Source: JBAZLV01 sp041650055 (GTDB taxonomy: Bacteria > Nitrospirota > UBA9217). Taken from it: DNA of 26,656 nucleotides. Shown one piece after another: positions 16,409 to 22,775 of the stretch. Positions within the stretch are counted from its first letter, which is position 1, and each line of letters begins with the position of its first letter. The stretch lies in NCBI GenBank assembly GCA_041650055.1, contig JBAZLV010000029.1, forward strand, positions 1-26,656. The letters run 5' to 3'. The notes under the pieces were generated by a model. The model did no database searches. It was not told the origin of the DNA and saw only the letters and a program-made list of their open reading frames with translations. Position numbers and translations under genes: made by a program.

Positions 16409-17257
16409 TTGAAAAAAGAATGCGCCCATACCAGAAAAATGCTTCCTAAATATTTGCATGGTCACCTCTTCAAACTGGAGCAGCTCAGGATCGAGCGGCA
16501 TCTGCGGGCATGTGTTGTTTGCCATTCCCAGTACGAAACGTTAAAGCGGGCTGATGAAACCAGGAGATTTCTGAAGGACATTACGCCTCCGGAAAGCGTT
16601 ATCCAGCGGGTTAAGGAAGGCGTGACCTCGCTCAGTAAACTAAAAAAAATAGTGTATCGTCCACTCTGGATACTTGCCATTTTGATTGCGATTGCAGCTG
16701 GCTACTACTTTCTTGTCCAACCCCGTGAGCTAGACATTGAACTGGAAAAAATCGCACAACAAGCCGTTCCTGTTGCAGAGCCGGTGGCTTCTCCTGAGCC
16801 TCCTCGAACCAAGACGGTCACTCCCCCTTTGGCATCGGCACCGGTCGCTGTCCAGCCTTCCAGAATTGAGACAGATGCACTCATGATTACCATCATTACC
16901 GAAGGGTCAGCAGGCGTCCGTCGTATTAATGAGGTCATGCGAGGACATGGTCATCTTCGGAAATTCAAATTTACCGATATGGTGCGAGAAATTTCGGGAA
17001 ATCTTACGGCGAAAGAGTTGGTTACTTTTTTCAACAGAATAGAAGCTGTTGCAAAAATCGATTACGATAAAAAACGATTAGAATCATTTTCGAGCGCATA
17101 TCAGATTCCCTTTATAATAACGCTCAAGGTGGTTGCTCCTCCTCCGGGGAAAAAGGCGGATGTTCAGCAGCCTGAGCCTGCAAAGAAATCTTCAGAAGAT
17201 GTTGCGCCGTCGTCTCTTCCATCGGCAACTGCTCCGTCTTCTTCGGGAGCACGGTAA
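16409..17257 (+). CDS. Zinc-finger anti-sigma-like membrane protein
   Basis: This 282-residue protein begins with an anti-sigma zinc-finger (ZAS/zf-HC2) module: C5, then H31-x3-C35-x2-C38. It has one membrane helix (about 84-103) and a periplasmic part. A Pro/Ala-rich linker (118-152) is followed by a compact domain (about 155-245, ALMITIITEGSAGVRRINEVM) and a disordered Pro/Ser tail. Such proteins bind an ECF sigma factor in the cytosol and release it on envelope signals. No sigma factor gene is nearby, so a sigma partner is inferred at best, and the protein may act as a membrane sensor otherwise. The start is TTG 16409 with GAGGTGAT at 16398-16405. It lies between the small ORF and folC. 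Confidence 0.75.
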   Translation: MKKECAHTRKMLPKYLHGHLFKLEQLRIERHLRACVVCHSQYETLKRADETRRFLKDITPPESVIQRVKEGVTSLSKLKKIVYRPLWILAILIAIAAGYYFLVQPRELDIELEKIAQQAVPVAEPVASPEPPRTKTVTPPLASAPVAVQPSRIETDALMITIITEGSAGVRRINEVMRGHGHLRKFKFTDMVREISGNLTAKELVTFFNRIEAVAKIDYDKKRLESFSSAYQIPFIITLKVVAPPPGKKADVQQPEPAKKSSEDVAPSSLPSATAPSSSGAR

Positions 17258-17309
17258 CCGTTAGGGGAACAGTGATGCACGATGTGATTGGATGAAAGGA
17301 ACCTCTCTG

Positions 17310-18647
17310 ATGTCGCTTTCCAGGTCGTATCAGGAGACCATCGACTATTTGTATGGCCTTCAGAAGCATGGGATAAAGCTTGCCTTGTCGACGAGTACCC
17401 GGCTGATGAATTGCCTTGGGAATCCGCATTTAAAATTCCGATCAATCCACATTGCCGGTACGAATGGTAAAGGTTCCACGGCAGCATTTCTGGCACAGAT
17501 ACTTCACGAGGAGGGATATCGAGTTGGATTATATACGTCTCCTCATTTAATCAGTTTTACGGAAAGAATCAGAATTAATGGGATTCCCATTGATGAAGCA
17601 ACTCTGATCAGGCTGGTTGGTCAAATTCAGGATAGTTGCTCTTCGGAATCATCATCTGGTTCTGAATCTTTTCAGCCTACTTTTTTCGAAGTCACGACTG
17701 CTCTTGCATTCACGTACTTCGCAGAAAAACAGGTTGATATCGCTGTTGTGGAAGTTGGAATGGGCGGTCGGCTGGATGCAACCAATGTAATCACGCCGCT
17801 TGTGTCAATCATAACTACGATTGCTCTGGAGCATCAGGAGTTTTTGGGCGAGACGCTGAAAAAAATAGCGCGTGAAAAGGCTGGGATCATTAAATCTGGA
17901 ATCCCTGTGGTCATCGGGGCAGTCCCGCCGGAGGCTGCAAAAGTCCTGGAACAGGAAGCAGCAGCACGAAACGCGCCTGTAGTGCGGCTGTATGACGCTG
18001 TGCAACCGCTTTTTCCTTGTCCAGAAAACAGACAGCTTTTTACTTATAACGGACGTTCCTGTACCTATCCAATGCTCCGTGTAACCATGCTTGGCAGGCA
18101 TCAAGTGGAAAACGCGTGTCTTGCGCTTGCAGCTTTGGAATGCATGCAGCAGGCAGGAATTGTGGTTCATGAAAAAGCCGTCAGGCAGGGGCTTGAGCGG
18201 ACTCTGTGGGAAGGCCGCATGGAACGTGTCAGCCAGACACCGGACATATATCTCGATGGTGCGCATAATCCCGCGGGAGCAAAACGACTTGCGGAAACGC
18301 TTCGAGATTTAAAATCATCCTATCAACGAATTTTTTTAATCATCGGAGTGCTCAAGGACAAGGATTATCAAGGAATCATATCGGAACTTCTGCCTCTGGT
18401 TGATCATGTAATCGCGACTCAACTGCAGAACACCCGTGCGCTCGATGTAGAGGTTCTGAAAACCGCAATCAGAACAGTGCATGCTTCAGTGGAAGCAACA
18501 GCAACGGTGGAAGACGCTCTTGAACGTGTAAGGATGCTTTCTGATTCGCGTGATATGATCTTAATTACGGGTTCGCTCTACGGAGTCGGCAATGCCCGGG
18601 CACTATTTGTAGACAGTACAATCGGAGCTGAAGTACATTTGCAATGA
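17310..18647 (+). CDS. folC: Bifunctional folylpolyglutamate synthase / dihydrofolate synthase
   Basis: FolC adds L-glutamate to dihydropteroate and then further glutamates to folate, using ATP. The 445-residue protein has the Mur-ligase-like layout: P-loop AGTNGKGST (49-57), SPHLISFTERIRINGIPI, EVGMGGRLDATN (148-159), LEHQEFLG (173-180, with Glu in the place where Asp is usual), REKAGIIK, and DGAHNPAGAKRL near residue 315. I start at ATG 17310 because AAAGGA at 17295-17300 is well placed. ATG 17292 is in frame and would add six residues. It is 52 bases after the zinc-finger gene and 45 before lptD. A one-carbon enzyme inside an envelope operon is not unusual in position but is functionally unrelated. 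Confidence 0.95.
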   Translation: MSLSRSYQETIDYLYGLQKHGIKLALSTSTRLMNCLGNPHLKFRSIHIAGTNGKGSTAAFLAQILHEEGYRVGLYTSPHLISFTERIRINGIPIDEATLIRLVGQIQDSCSSESSSGSESFQPTFFEVTTALAFTYFAEKQVDIAVVEVGMGGRLDATNVITPLVSIITTIALEHQEFLGETLKKIAREKAGIIKSGIPVVIGAVPPEAAKVLEQEAAARNAPVVRLYDAVQPLFPCPENRQLFTYNGRSCTYPMLRVTMLGRHQVENACLALAALECMQQAGIVVHEKAVRQGLERTLWEGRMERVSQTPDIYLDGAHNPAGAKRLAETLRDLKSSYQRIFLIIGVLKDKDYQGIISELLPLVDHVIATQLQNTRALDVEVLKTAIRTVHASVEATATVEDALERVRMLSDSRDMILITGSLYGVGNARALFVDSTIGAEVHLQ

Positions 18648-18692
18648 ACGAACAGGATGATTTCTCTCGGATAGGGAAAGGCAGTCATTGAA

Positions 18693-20771
18693 ATGAGACT
18701 TAAGATGCCTACGGTTGTTATGATTATTTTTTTTGGAATTTTTGGATTGGCTTGCAATACATTTGCAGAAACAATCCCCATTCCAAAAAACACTCCTGTC
18801 AAGATTACTGCCGACCGGCTTGATTATGATCGAGCAACCGAGATCTATGTTGCATCAGGCAACGTTCGGATCGAGCAGCAAGGTATTCAGCTGGAAGCGG
18901 ATTCTGTTGTTTTAAACAATCAGACTGGTGATGCAGTTGCGGAAGGAAATGTCATTCTTCAGGACAAGGGAGACGTGACGCGCGCAGACCGCTTGAAGAT
19001 TAATATTGCCACGCGTGCAGGTGTTATTTACCATGGCGACATTTTTCTAAAAAAAGACAATTTGCATGTAAAAGGCGATCTTATCGAACGTCGTTCAGAA
19101 ACAAATTATCACGTTGAGCAGGGCATTCTCACAACCTGTGATGAGGATGAGTGGTTTATAGAAGCGCGGGAATTGAATGTCGACCTGGACCGGTATGCAA
19201 CTGCCAAAGGGGTATCCTTTAATATTTTAGATGTTCCTGTATTCTATACCCCCTATTTTCTTTTTCCGGTCAAACGGCAGACCGGATTTTTGATTCCCGA
19301 GATCGGAAACAGCAGCCTTGACGGGCCGAGTGTTCATAGTGCATTTTTCTGGGCAATTTCAGACTATCGGGACATGACGGTTTATTCGGATTTCCGCGCA
19401 AAAACAGGCCATGGAACAGGACTTGAGTATCGCTATAATAATTCGAATGAATCTTCAGGCAAGGTATTCGGAAAATTCTGGAACATGTTCAGGACCAAGG
19501 AAGTTCGTCAGAGCCGTTTTGCGCATGAAACAAGCGAATCTCGGTGGGAGCTGCAAATCCAACATAAGGAAGAGTTTGCTGAAGATCTTTCAGGGCGTGT
19601 TGACATCAATCTTGTAAGTGATGAGAACTACTATTTTGACTTGGACAAGCAGCTTGAAACGAAGTCAAAACCCTATCTTGATTCCAATGCTTTTTACGTG
19701 GAACGATGGAACACCGCCGCATTATATGTCCTGGGAAACTATACGACAGACCTTACCCGATCAAACTCAAATACCATTCAGAAACTTCCTGAAATCAAAT
19801 ATACGCTGTATCACGATCAGCTGCTCGGTCCCATCTACGTAAATTTCGACGGTTCTGCGGTAAACTTTCTCCGGCAAAAAGGAGATGGATGGCGTCGGGT
19901 CGATCTCAATCCGCAAATTTCAAGCTCATTTGGAACGAATGGTTTGAATTTTGCTCCTCGTGCAGGAGTGCGGGGGACATTTTACGATCGAAGCGGTCCT
20001 GATGCATCCGTTTCAGAACCGGTCAACCGTACGTACGTTTACGCCGGAGCTGATCTGAATGCCAGAATTTCCCGGATATACGGTACTGATCAGGATGAGG
20101 GAATCGGGAAAACAAGACATTCAATTGAACCCACGATATCTTACAGCTATTTATCTCATTTTGGGAGATCAAAGATTCCGCAGGTGGATCTGGTAGACTC
20201 GGTTATTTCATTGAACACCGTGACCGTTTCAATTATCAATCGGTTCAGTGCGCATTACAAAGCATCAAAAGAGTCTCCTCAGAAAACATTTGATATGGTC
20301 GTATTTAAACTTTCACAGGGGTATAACCTTACCGGAGTTGAAACAACCAGTCCTACTATGGCAAACCATTATTCGAATGTTCAGGCAGATTTATCTCTTC
20401 AAGCGCCCGAGCACTTTTCTCTCACCGCAAACGGAACCTATAATCCTGATACCGGGTACCTTTCTTCCCGATCGGTGACTGCAGGTTTTGATTCAAAATC
20501 CTTGCTTTTAAACCTTACGTATCAGTCTGCACGTGATTCTGAGTCTCCTTCTGAATACGTGATTGGCGGAGGAACCATCAAGGTAGGCAAGTGGGAATTC
20601 AGTGCTCAGACATGGTATGATCTTTTTAAGAAGAGTTCAACGCAACAGGAATTTTCCGTATTCTATAAAGCTCAATGCTGGGGGATCAAAGCAGCGTTTA
20701 CGCATAATCAGGGTGAATCACGCATTACAGCAATGTTCGATCTTAAGGGTCTGGGCGGTTTCGGCAAATAA
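18693..20771 (+). CDS. lptD: LPS-assembly protein LptD
   Basis: LptD is the outer-membrane barrel that inserts lipopolysaccharide into the outer leaflet with the lipoprotein LptE. The layout is a signal peptide (about 1-25, ending TFA), an LptA/OstA-type periplasmic domain (about 35-130: ITADRLDYDRATEIYVASGNVRIEQ), then the LptD barrel region from about 145 (ILTTCDEDEWFIEA, DVPVFYTPYFLFPVKRQTGFLIP) to the C-terminal strand ending LKGLGGFGK. At 692 residues it is near the usual size. After signal removal only two cysteines remain, C149 and C662, consistent with one interdomain disulphide. It establishes an LPS-bearing outer membrane. Confidence 0.93.
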   Translation: MRLKMPTVVMIIFFGIFGLACNTFAETIPIPKNTPVKITADRLDYDRATEIYVASGNVRIEQQGIQLEADSVVLNNQTGDAVAEGNVILQDKGDVTRADRLKINIATRAGVIYHGDIFLKKDNLHVKGDLIERRSETNYHVEQGILTTCDEDEWFIEARELNVDLDRYATAKGVSFNILDVPVFYTPYFLFPVKRQTGFLIPEIGNSSLDGPSVHSAFFWAISDYRDMTVYSDFRAKTGHGTGLEYRYNNSNESSGKVFGKFWNMFRTKEVRQSRFAHETSESRWELQIQHKEEFAEDLSGRVDINLVSDENYYFDLDKQLETKSKPYLDSNAFYVERWNTAALYVLGNYTTDLTRSNSNTIQKLPEIKYTLYHDQLLGPIYVNFDGSAVNFLRQKGDGWRRVDLNPQISSSFGTNGLNFAPRAGVRGTFYDRSGPDASVSEPVNRTYVYAGADLNARISRIYGTDQDEGIGKTRHSIEPTISYSYLSHFGRSKIPQVDLVDSVISLNTVTVSIINRFSAHYKASKESPQKTFDMVVFKLSQGYNLTGVETTSPTMANHYSNVQADLSLQAPEHFSLTANGTYNPDTGYLSSRSVTAGFDSKSLLLNLTYQSARDSESPSEYVIGGGTIKVGKWEFSAQTWYDLFKKSSTQQEFSVFYKAQCWGIKAAFTHNQGESRITAMFDLKGLGGFGK

Positions 20772-20785
20772 CAATCGAGGAAATC

Positions 20786-21109
20786 ATGCAGAATGAAATT
20801 ATCATATTGATAACTGCATCCACTATGGAGGAAGCGGAGGTAATAAGCAGAACCCTTGTGAATGAGCATCTGGCCGCATGCGTTACCATGATACCTGCTG
20901 TTCACTCGCTTTTTTTCTGGGAAGGAAAGACACAGGAATCCTCGGAAGTGCTGCTCATTGCAAAAAGCAGACTTTCCTGTCTGGAAAGATGCGAAACACG
21001 TGTAAAAGAACTTCATTCCTATTCCGTGCCTGAAATTATAGCCCTTCCTATTATTGGCGGCTCAAAGGAATACCTTGCCTGGCTTCGTCAGTCGGTTTCT
21101 GATATCTGA
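20786..21109 (+). CDS. cutA: Divalent-cation tolerance protein CutA
   Basis: CutA is a small trimeric protein of the PII-like fold, named for copper tolerance in E. coli. Its molecular role is still uncertain. The 107-residue sequence has the family features ITASTMEEAEVISRTLVNEHLAACVT, FFWEGKTQESSEVLLIAKS and HSYSVPEIIALPI. The ATG follows lptD by 14 bases with GAGG at 20777-20780, so it is probably co-transcribed and is the last gene of that run. No clear terminator follows. Confidence 0.95.
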   Translation: MQNEIIILITASTMEEAEVISRTLVNEHLAACVTMIPAVHSLFFWEGKTQESSEVLLIAKSRLSCLERCETRVKELHSYSVPEIIALPIIGGSKEYLAWLRQSVSDI

Positions 21110-21242
21110 AAGTAATCGGTGTTTCGCCAACGTCTTCTTTTCTAAAAGATATAATAAATTTATGCTGGTTTTTTCTCTTTTTTAGGAAAGGAAGTAACCT
21201 ATTGAAAGAAAAGACATTCTGGTCAAAAAAAGAAAGAAAAGC

Positions 21243-21272
21243 TTGACAGTGACTCTTCTTTTATGCTAACGT
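21243..21272 (+). promoter_or_regulatory. Candidate promoter of the M23 peptidase gene
   Basis: A perfect TTGACA (21243-21248) is followed after 18 bases by TAACGT (21267-21272), which is preceded by TGC (extended -10). It lies about 33 bases upstream of the start codon, so the leader would be about 25 bases and contains the GGAGG ribosome-binding site. Confidence 0.5.
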
Positions 21273-21304
21273 TACTGTGCTGTGCTTTCTCTGGAGGATT
21301 CTGA

Positions 21305-22234
21305 ATGCGGAAACCCAAAAGAATTAAGAAAAAAGAATATTTTACGTTTATGTTTCTTCCAGGCCCCAATAAAAGGGTTCGAACACTCAGCATTTCAAAA
21401 TCCGCGTTGAAAACTGCATTTCTTTGCTGTATTGGTGTTGTCCTCTTCTCTTCCTATCTGCTTTATGAATATAATGATGTCAAAGACAAAGTCTGGGAGT
21501 TACAGACCGTTCGAGAAGAACTTATGCAACAAAAAGCACAGGTTCAGAGTTTCGCGTTGAACCTTTTGGATTACAAACGCCAAATGTTTTTGCTTCGCGA
21601 CCTCGACACGAAACTTCGACGTGCAGTAAGCCTTGGGCCCCGAGATAAAGCTCAGCAGGTCCTCGGCATCGGAGGTCCGGATGAATTGGGTCTCAGAAAC
21701 GTGACAACCTTGGGAGAGAAAAAACAGGAAGAAGTCCTGAAAGAAATGCACTATGAATTAACGCAGCTAAAAGGAGCGGCGTCAAAACAGGAAACAAGTC
21801 TTCAGATGTTGATTGAATACTTTGAAGATAAACGGTCATTGTATGCGTCTACACCGTCTGTTTGGCCTGTTCGAGGATGGGTCACTTCTCCGTTCGGGAG
21901 CAGAACATCTCCATTCAGTGGAATCCTTAAATTTCATGAAGGGATTGATATCGCCGCACAAACAGGAACTCCGGTCATGTCTCCGGCTGACGGCCTCGTT
22001 GTGAAGGCTGGATTCAGCAGTGGGTATGGAAATCTCGTTGAAATCAGCCATGGCTACGGTATTAAAACCATCTATGCGCATAATTCCCGGATCAATGTAA
22101 AAGAAGGTCAGCGAGTTAAGCGGGGAGATGTCATTTCGTATGTCGGCGATTCCGGTTCAAGCACGGGGCCTCATCTTCATTATGAAGTTCGAATTAATGG
22201 TCTTGCCGTAAATCCAGTTCGTTATATGAATTAA
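21305..22234 (+). CDS. M23/LytM-family peptidase, membrane anchored
   Basis: This envelope protein is predicted to cleave peptidoglycan cross-bridges or activate amidases. The 309 residues comprise a basic cytosolic N-terminus, one membrane segment (about 35-54), a coiled coil in two parts (about 57-105 and 140-175), and a C-terminal LytM domain (about 187-305). Zinc-site residues H211 and D215 (HEGID), H259 (YAHN) and H290-x-H292 (GPHLHYE) are all intact, so it should be catalytically active rather than an EnvC-like degenerate. GGAGG at 21293-21297 supports ATG 21305. It lies upstream of cspA and secA. An M23 gene beside secA is a recurring arrangement in some Gram-negative lineages. Confidence 0.92.
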   Translation: MRKPKRIKKKEYFTFMFLPGPNKRVRTLSISKSALKTAFLCCIGVVLFSSYLLYEYNDVKDKVWELQTVREELMQQKAQVQSFALNLLDYKRQMFLLRDLDTKLRRAVSLGPRDKAQQVLGIGGPDELGLRNVTTLGEKKQEEVLKEMHYELTQLKGAASKQETSLQMLIEYFEDKRSLYASTPSVWPVRGWVTSPFGSRTSPFSGILKFHEGIDIAAQTGTPVMSPADGLVVKAGFSSGYGNLVEISHGYGIKTIYAHNSRINVKEGQRVKRGDVISYVGDSGSSTGPHLHYEVRINGLAVNPVRYMN

Positions 22235-22258
22235 GGCCAAATTGTTGAATCACTAACA

Positions 22259-22285
22259 GATATCGGATTTTCCCGATCTCTTTCC
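22259..22285 (+). terminator. Weak terminator candidate after the M23 gene
   Basis: GATATCGG (22259-22266) and CCGATCTC (22273-22280) form an 8-base-pair stem with one mismatch and a 6-base loop, followed by a broken T stretch (TTTCCTT). It is 25 bases after the stop. The tail is poor for intrinsic termination. Confidence 0.35.
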
Positions 22286-22352
22286 TTATAAAACCGAATT
22301 TGTTTTTCCATATACTCGGCTGTCTCTGGTGAAAACCAAGGAGGAAACCAGG

Positions 22353-22559
22353 ATGTCTATGGGAAAAGTGAAATGGTTCAATGAATCAAAAGGATATGGA
22401 TTTATCGAACCTGATGGCGGCGGACGTGATGTATTCGTCCACTTTTCGGCAATTCAGGGCGATGGATACAAAACACTGTCAGAAGGCCAGACCGTTGAGT
22501 TCGAGATAATTCAGGGAGAAAAAGGACCGCAGGCATCGAATGTTCAGAAGGCTTTATAA
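22353..22559 (+). CDS. Cold-shock domain protein (CspA family)
   Basis: This 68-residue OB-fold RNA/single-stranded-DNA-binding protein has the RNP1 motif KGYGFIEP (Phe-to-Tyr variant of KGFGFI) and RNP2 DVFVHFSAI. The end VEFEIIQGEKGPQASNVQKAL is family-typical. The start is ATG 22353 with AAGGAGG at 22338-22344. The longer in-frame GTG at 22329 overlaps that site and is not used. A TATACT (22311-22316) is a plausible -10 but I see no matching -35. The gene has its own terminator, so it is probably monocistronic. Whether it is cold-induced cannot be told from sequence. Confidence 0.95.
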   Translation: MSMGKVKWFNESKGYGFIEPDGGGRDVFVHFSAIQGDGYKTLSEGQTVEFEIIQGEKGPQASNVQKAL

Positions 22560-22579
22560 GTCTATTATATCTTACATGG

Positions 22580-22616
22580 AAAACCCCGAATGCTGTTTTT
22601 CGGGGTTTTATTTTTT
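22580..22616 (+). terminator. Intrinsic terminator of the cold-shock gene
   Basis: An 11-base-pair perfect stem (AAAACCCCGAA, 22580-22590, with TTCGGGGTTTT, 22599-22609) has an 8-base loop and is followed by an A then a six-T tract (22611-22616). It lies 21 bases after the cspA stop. Confidence 0.9.
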
Positions 22617-22620
22617 ATGT

Positions 22621-22681
22621 GTCTTCTCAAGCGTGCGAACTCATGCAACAGTCCTCTTTGAGAAGGCTGTTCTTGCATGAG
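22621..22681 (+). promoter_or_regulatory. Overlapping inverted repeats upstream of secA (possible pseudoknot or switch)
   Basis: Two complementary pairs interleave. Pair A is 22621-22631 with 22657-22667 (core CTTCTCAA/TTGAGAAG, 11 pairs with two G-T wobbles). Pair B is CTCATGCAACAG (22640-22651) with CTGTTCTTGCATGAG (22667-22681), 12 pairs with a three-base bulge. The order A-left, B-left, A-right, B-right is that of an H-type pseudoknot or of two mutually exclusive hairpins. It lies about 95 bases before the secA start. If transcription starts only at the promoter candidate at 22709-22736, this element would be DNA-level (operator-like) instead of RNA. Confidence 0.45.
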
Positions 22682-22708
22682 ACGAACCATTCAACTACAT
22701 TATTTTTC

Positions 22709-22736
22709 TTGAATTCCCTTATGAAAATGATAATAT
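22709..22736 (+). promoter_or_regulatory. Candidate secA promoter
   Basis: TTGAAT (22709-22714) is followed after 16 bases by TAATAT (22731-22736), preceded by TGA (extended -10 like). It would give a leader of about 33 bases before the secA ATG. Confidence 0.4.
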
Positions 22737-22775
22737 AAAAAACTGAATTAATTTTTTCGCAAAACGGAGAACAGA

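Noticed and set aside
21150..21155. Perfect TATAAT upstream of the M23 gene
   Set aside because: No acceptable -35 lies 16-18 bases upstream, and the TTGACA-based promoter nearer the gene is a better candidate.
21202..21246. TTG-started 14-codon leader ORF before the M23 peptidase
   Set aside because: It is Lys-rich low-complexity and lies upstream of and overlapping the candidate promoter, so it is probably not transcribed with the gene. No arrest-peptide signature.
22643..22738. 31-codon ORF upstream of secA as a SecM-like arrest peptide
   Set aside because: There is no ribosome-binding site, no signal-sequence pattern and no proline-rich arrest motif. It overlaps the inverted repeats by chance as far as I can tell.
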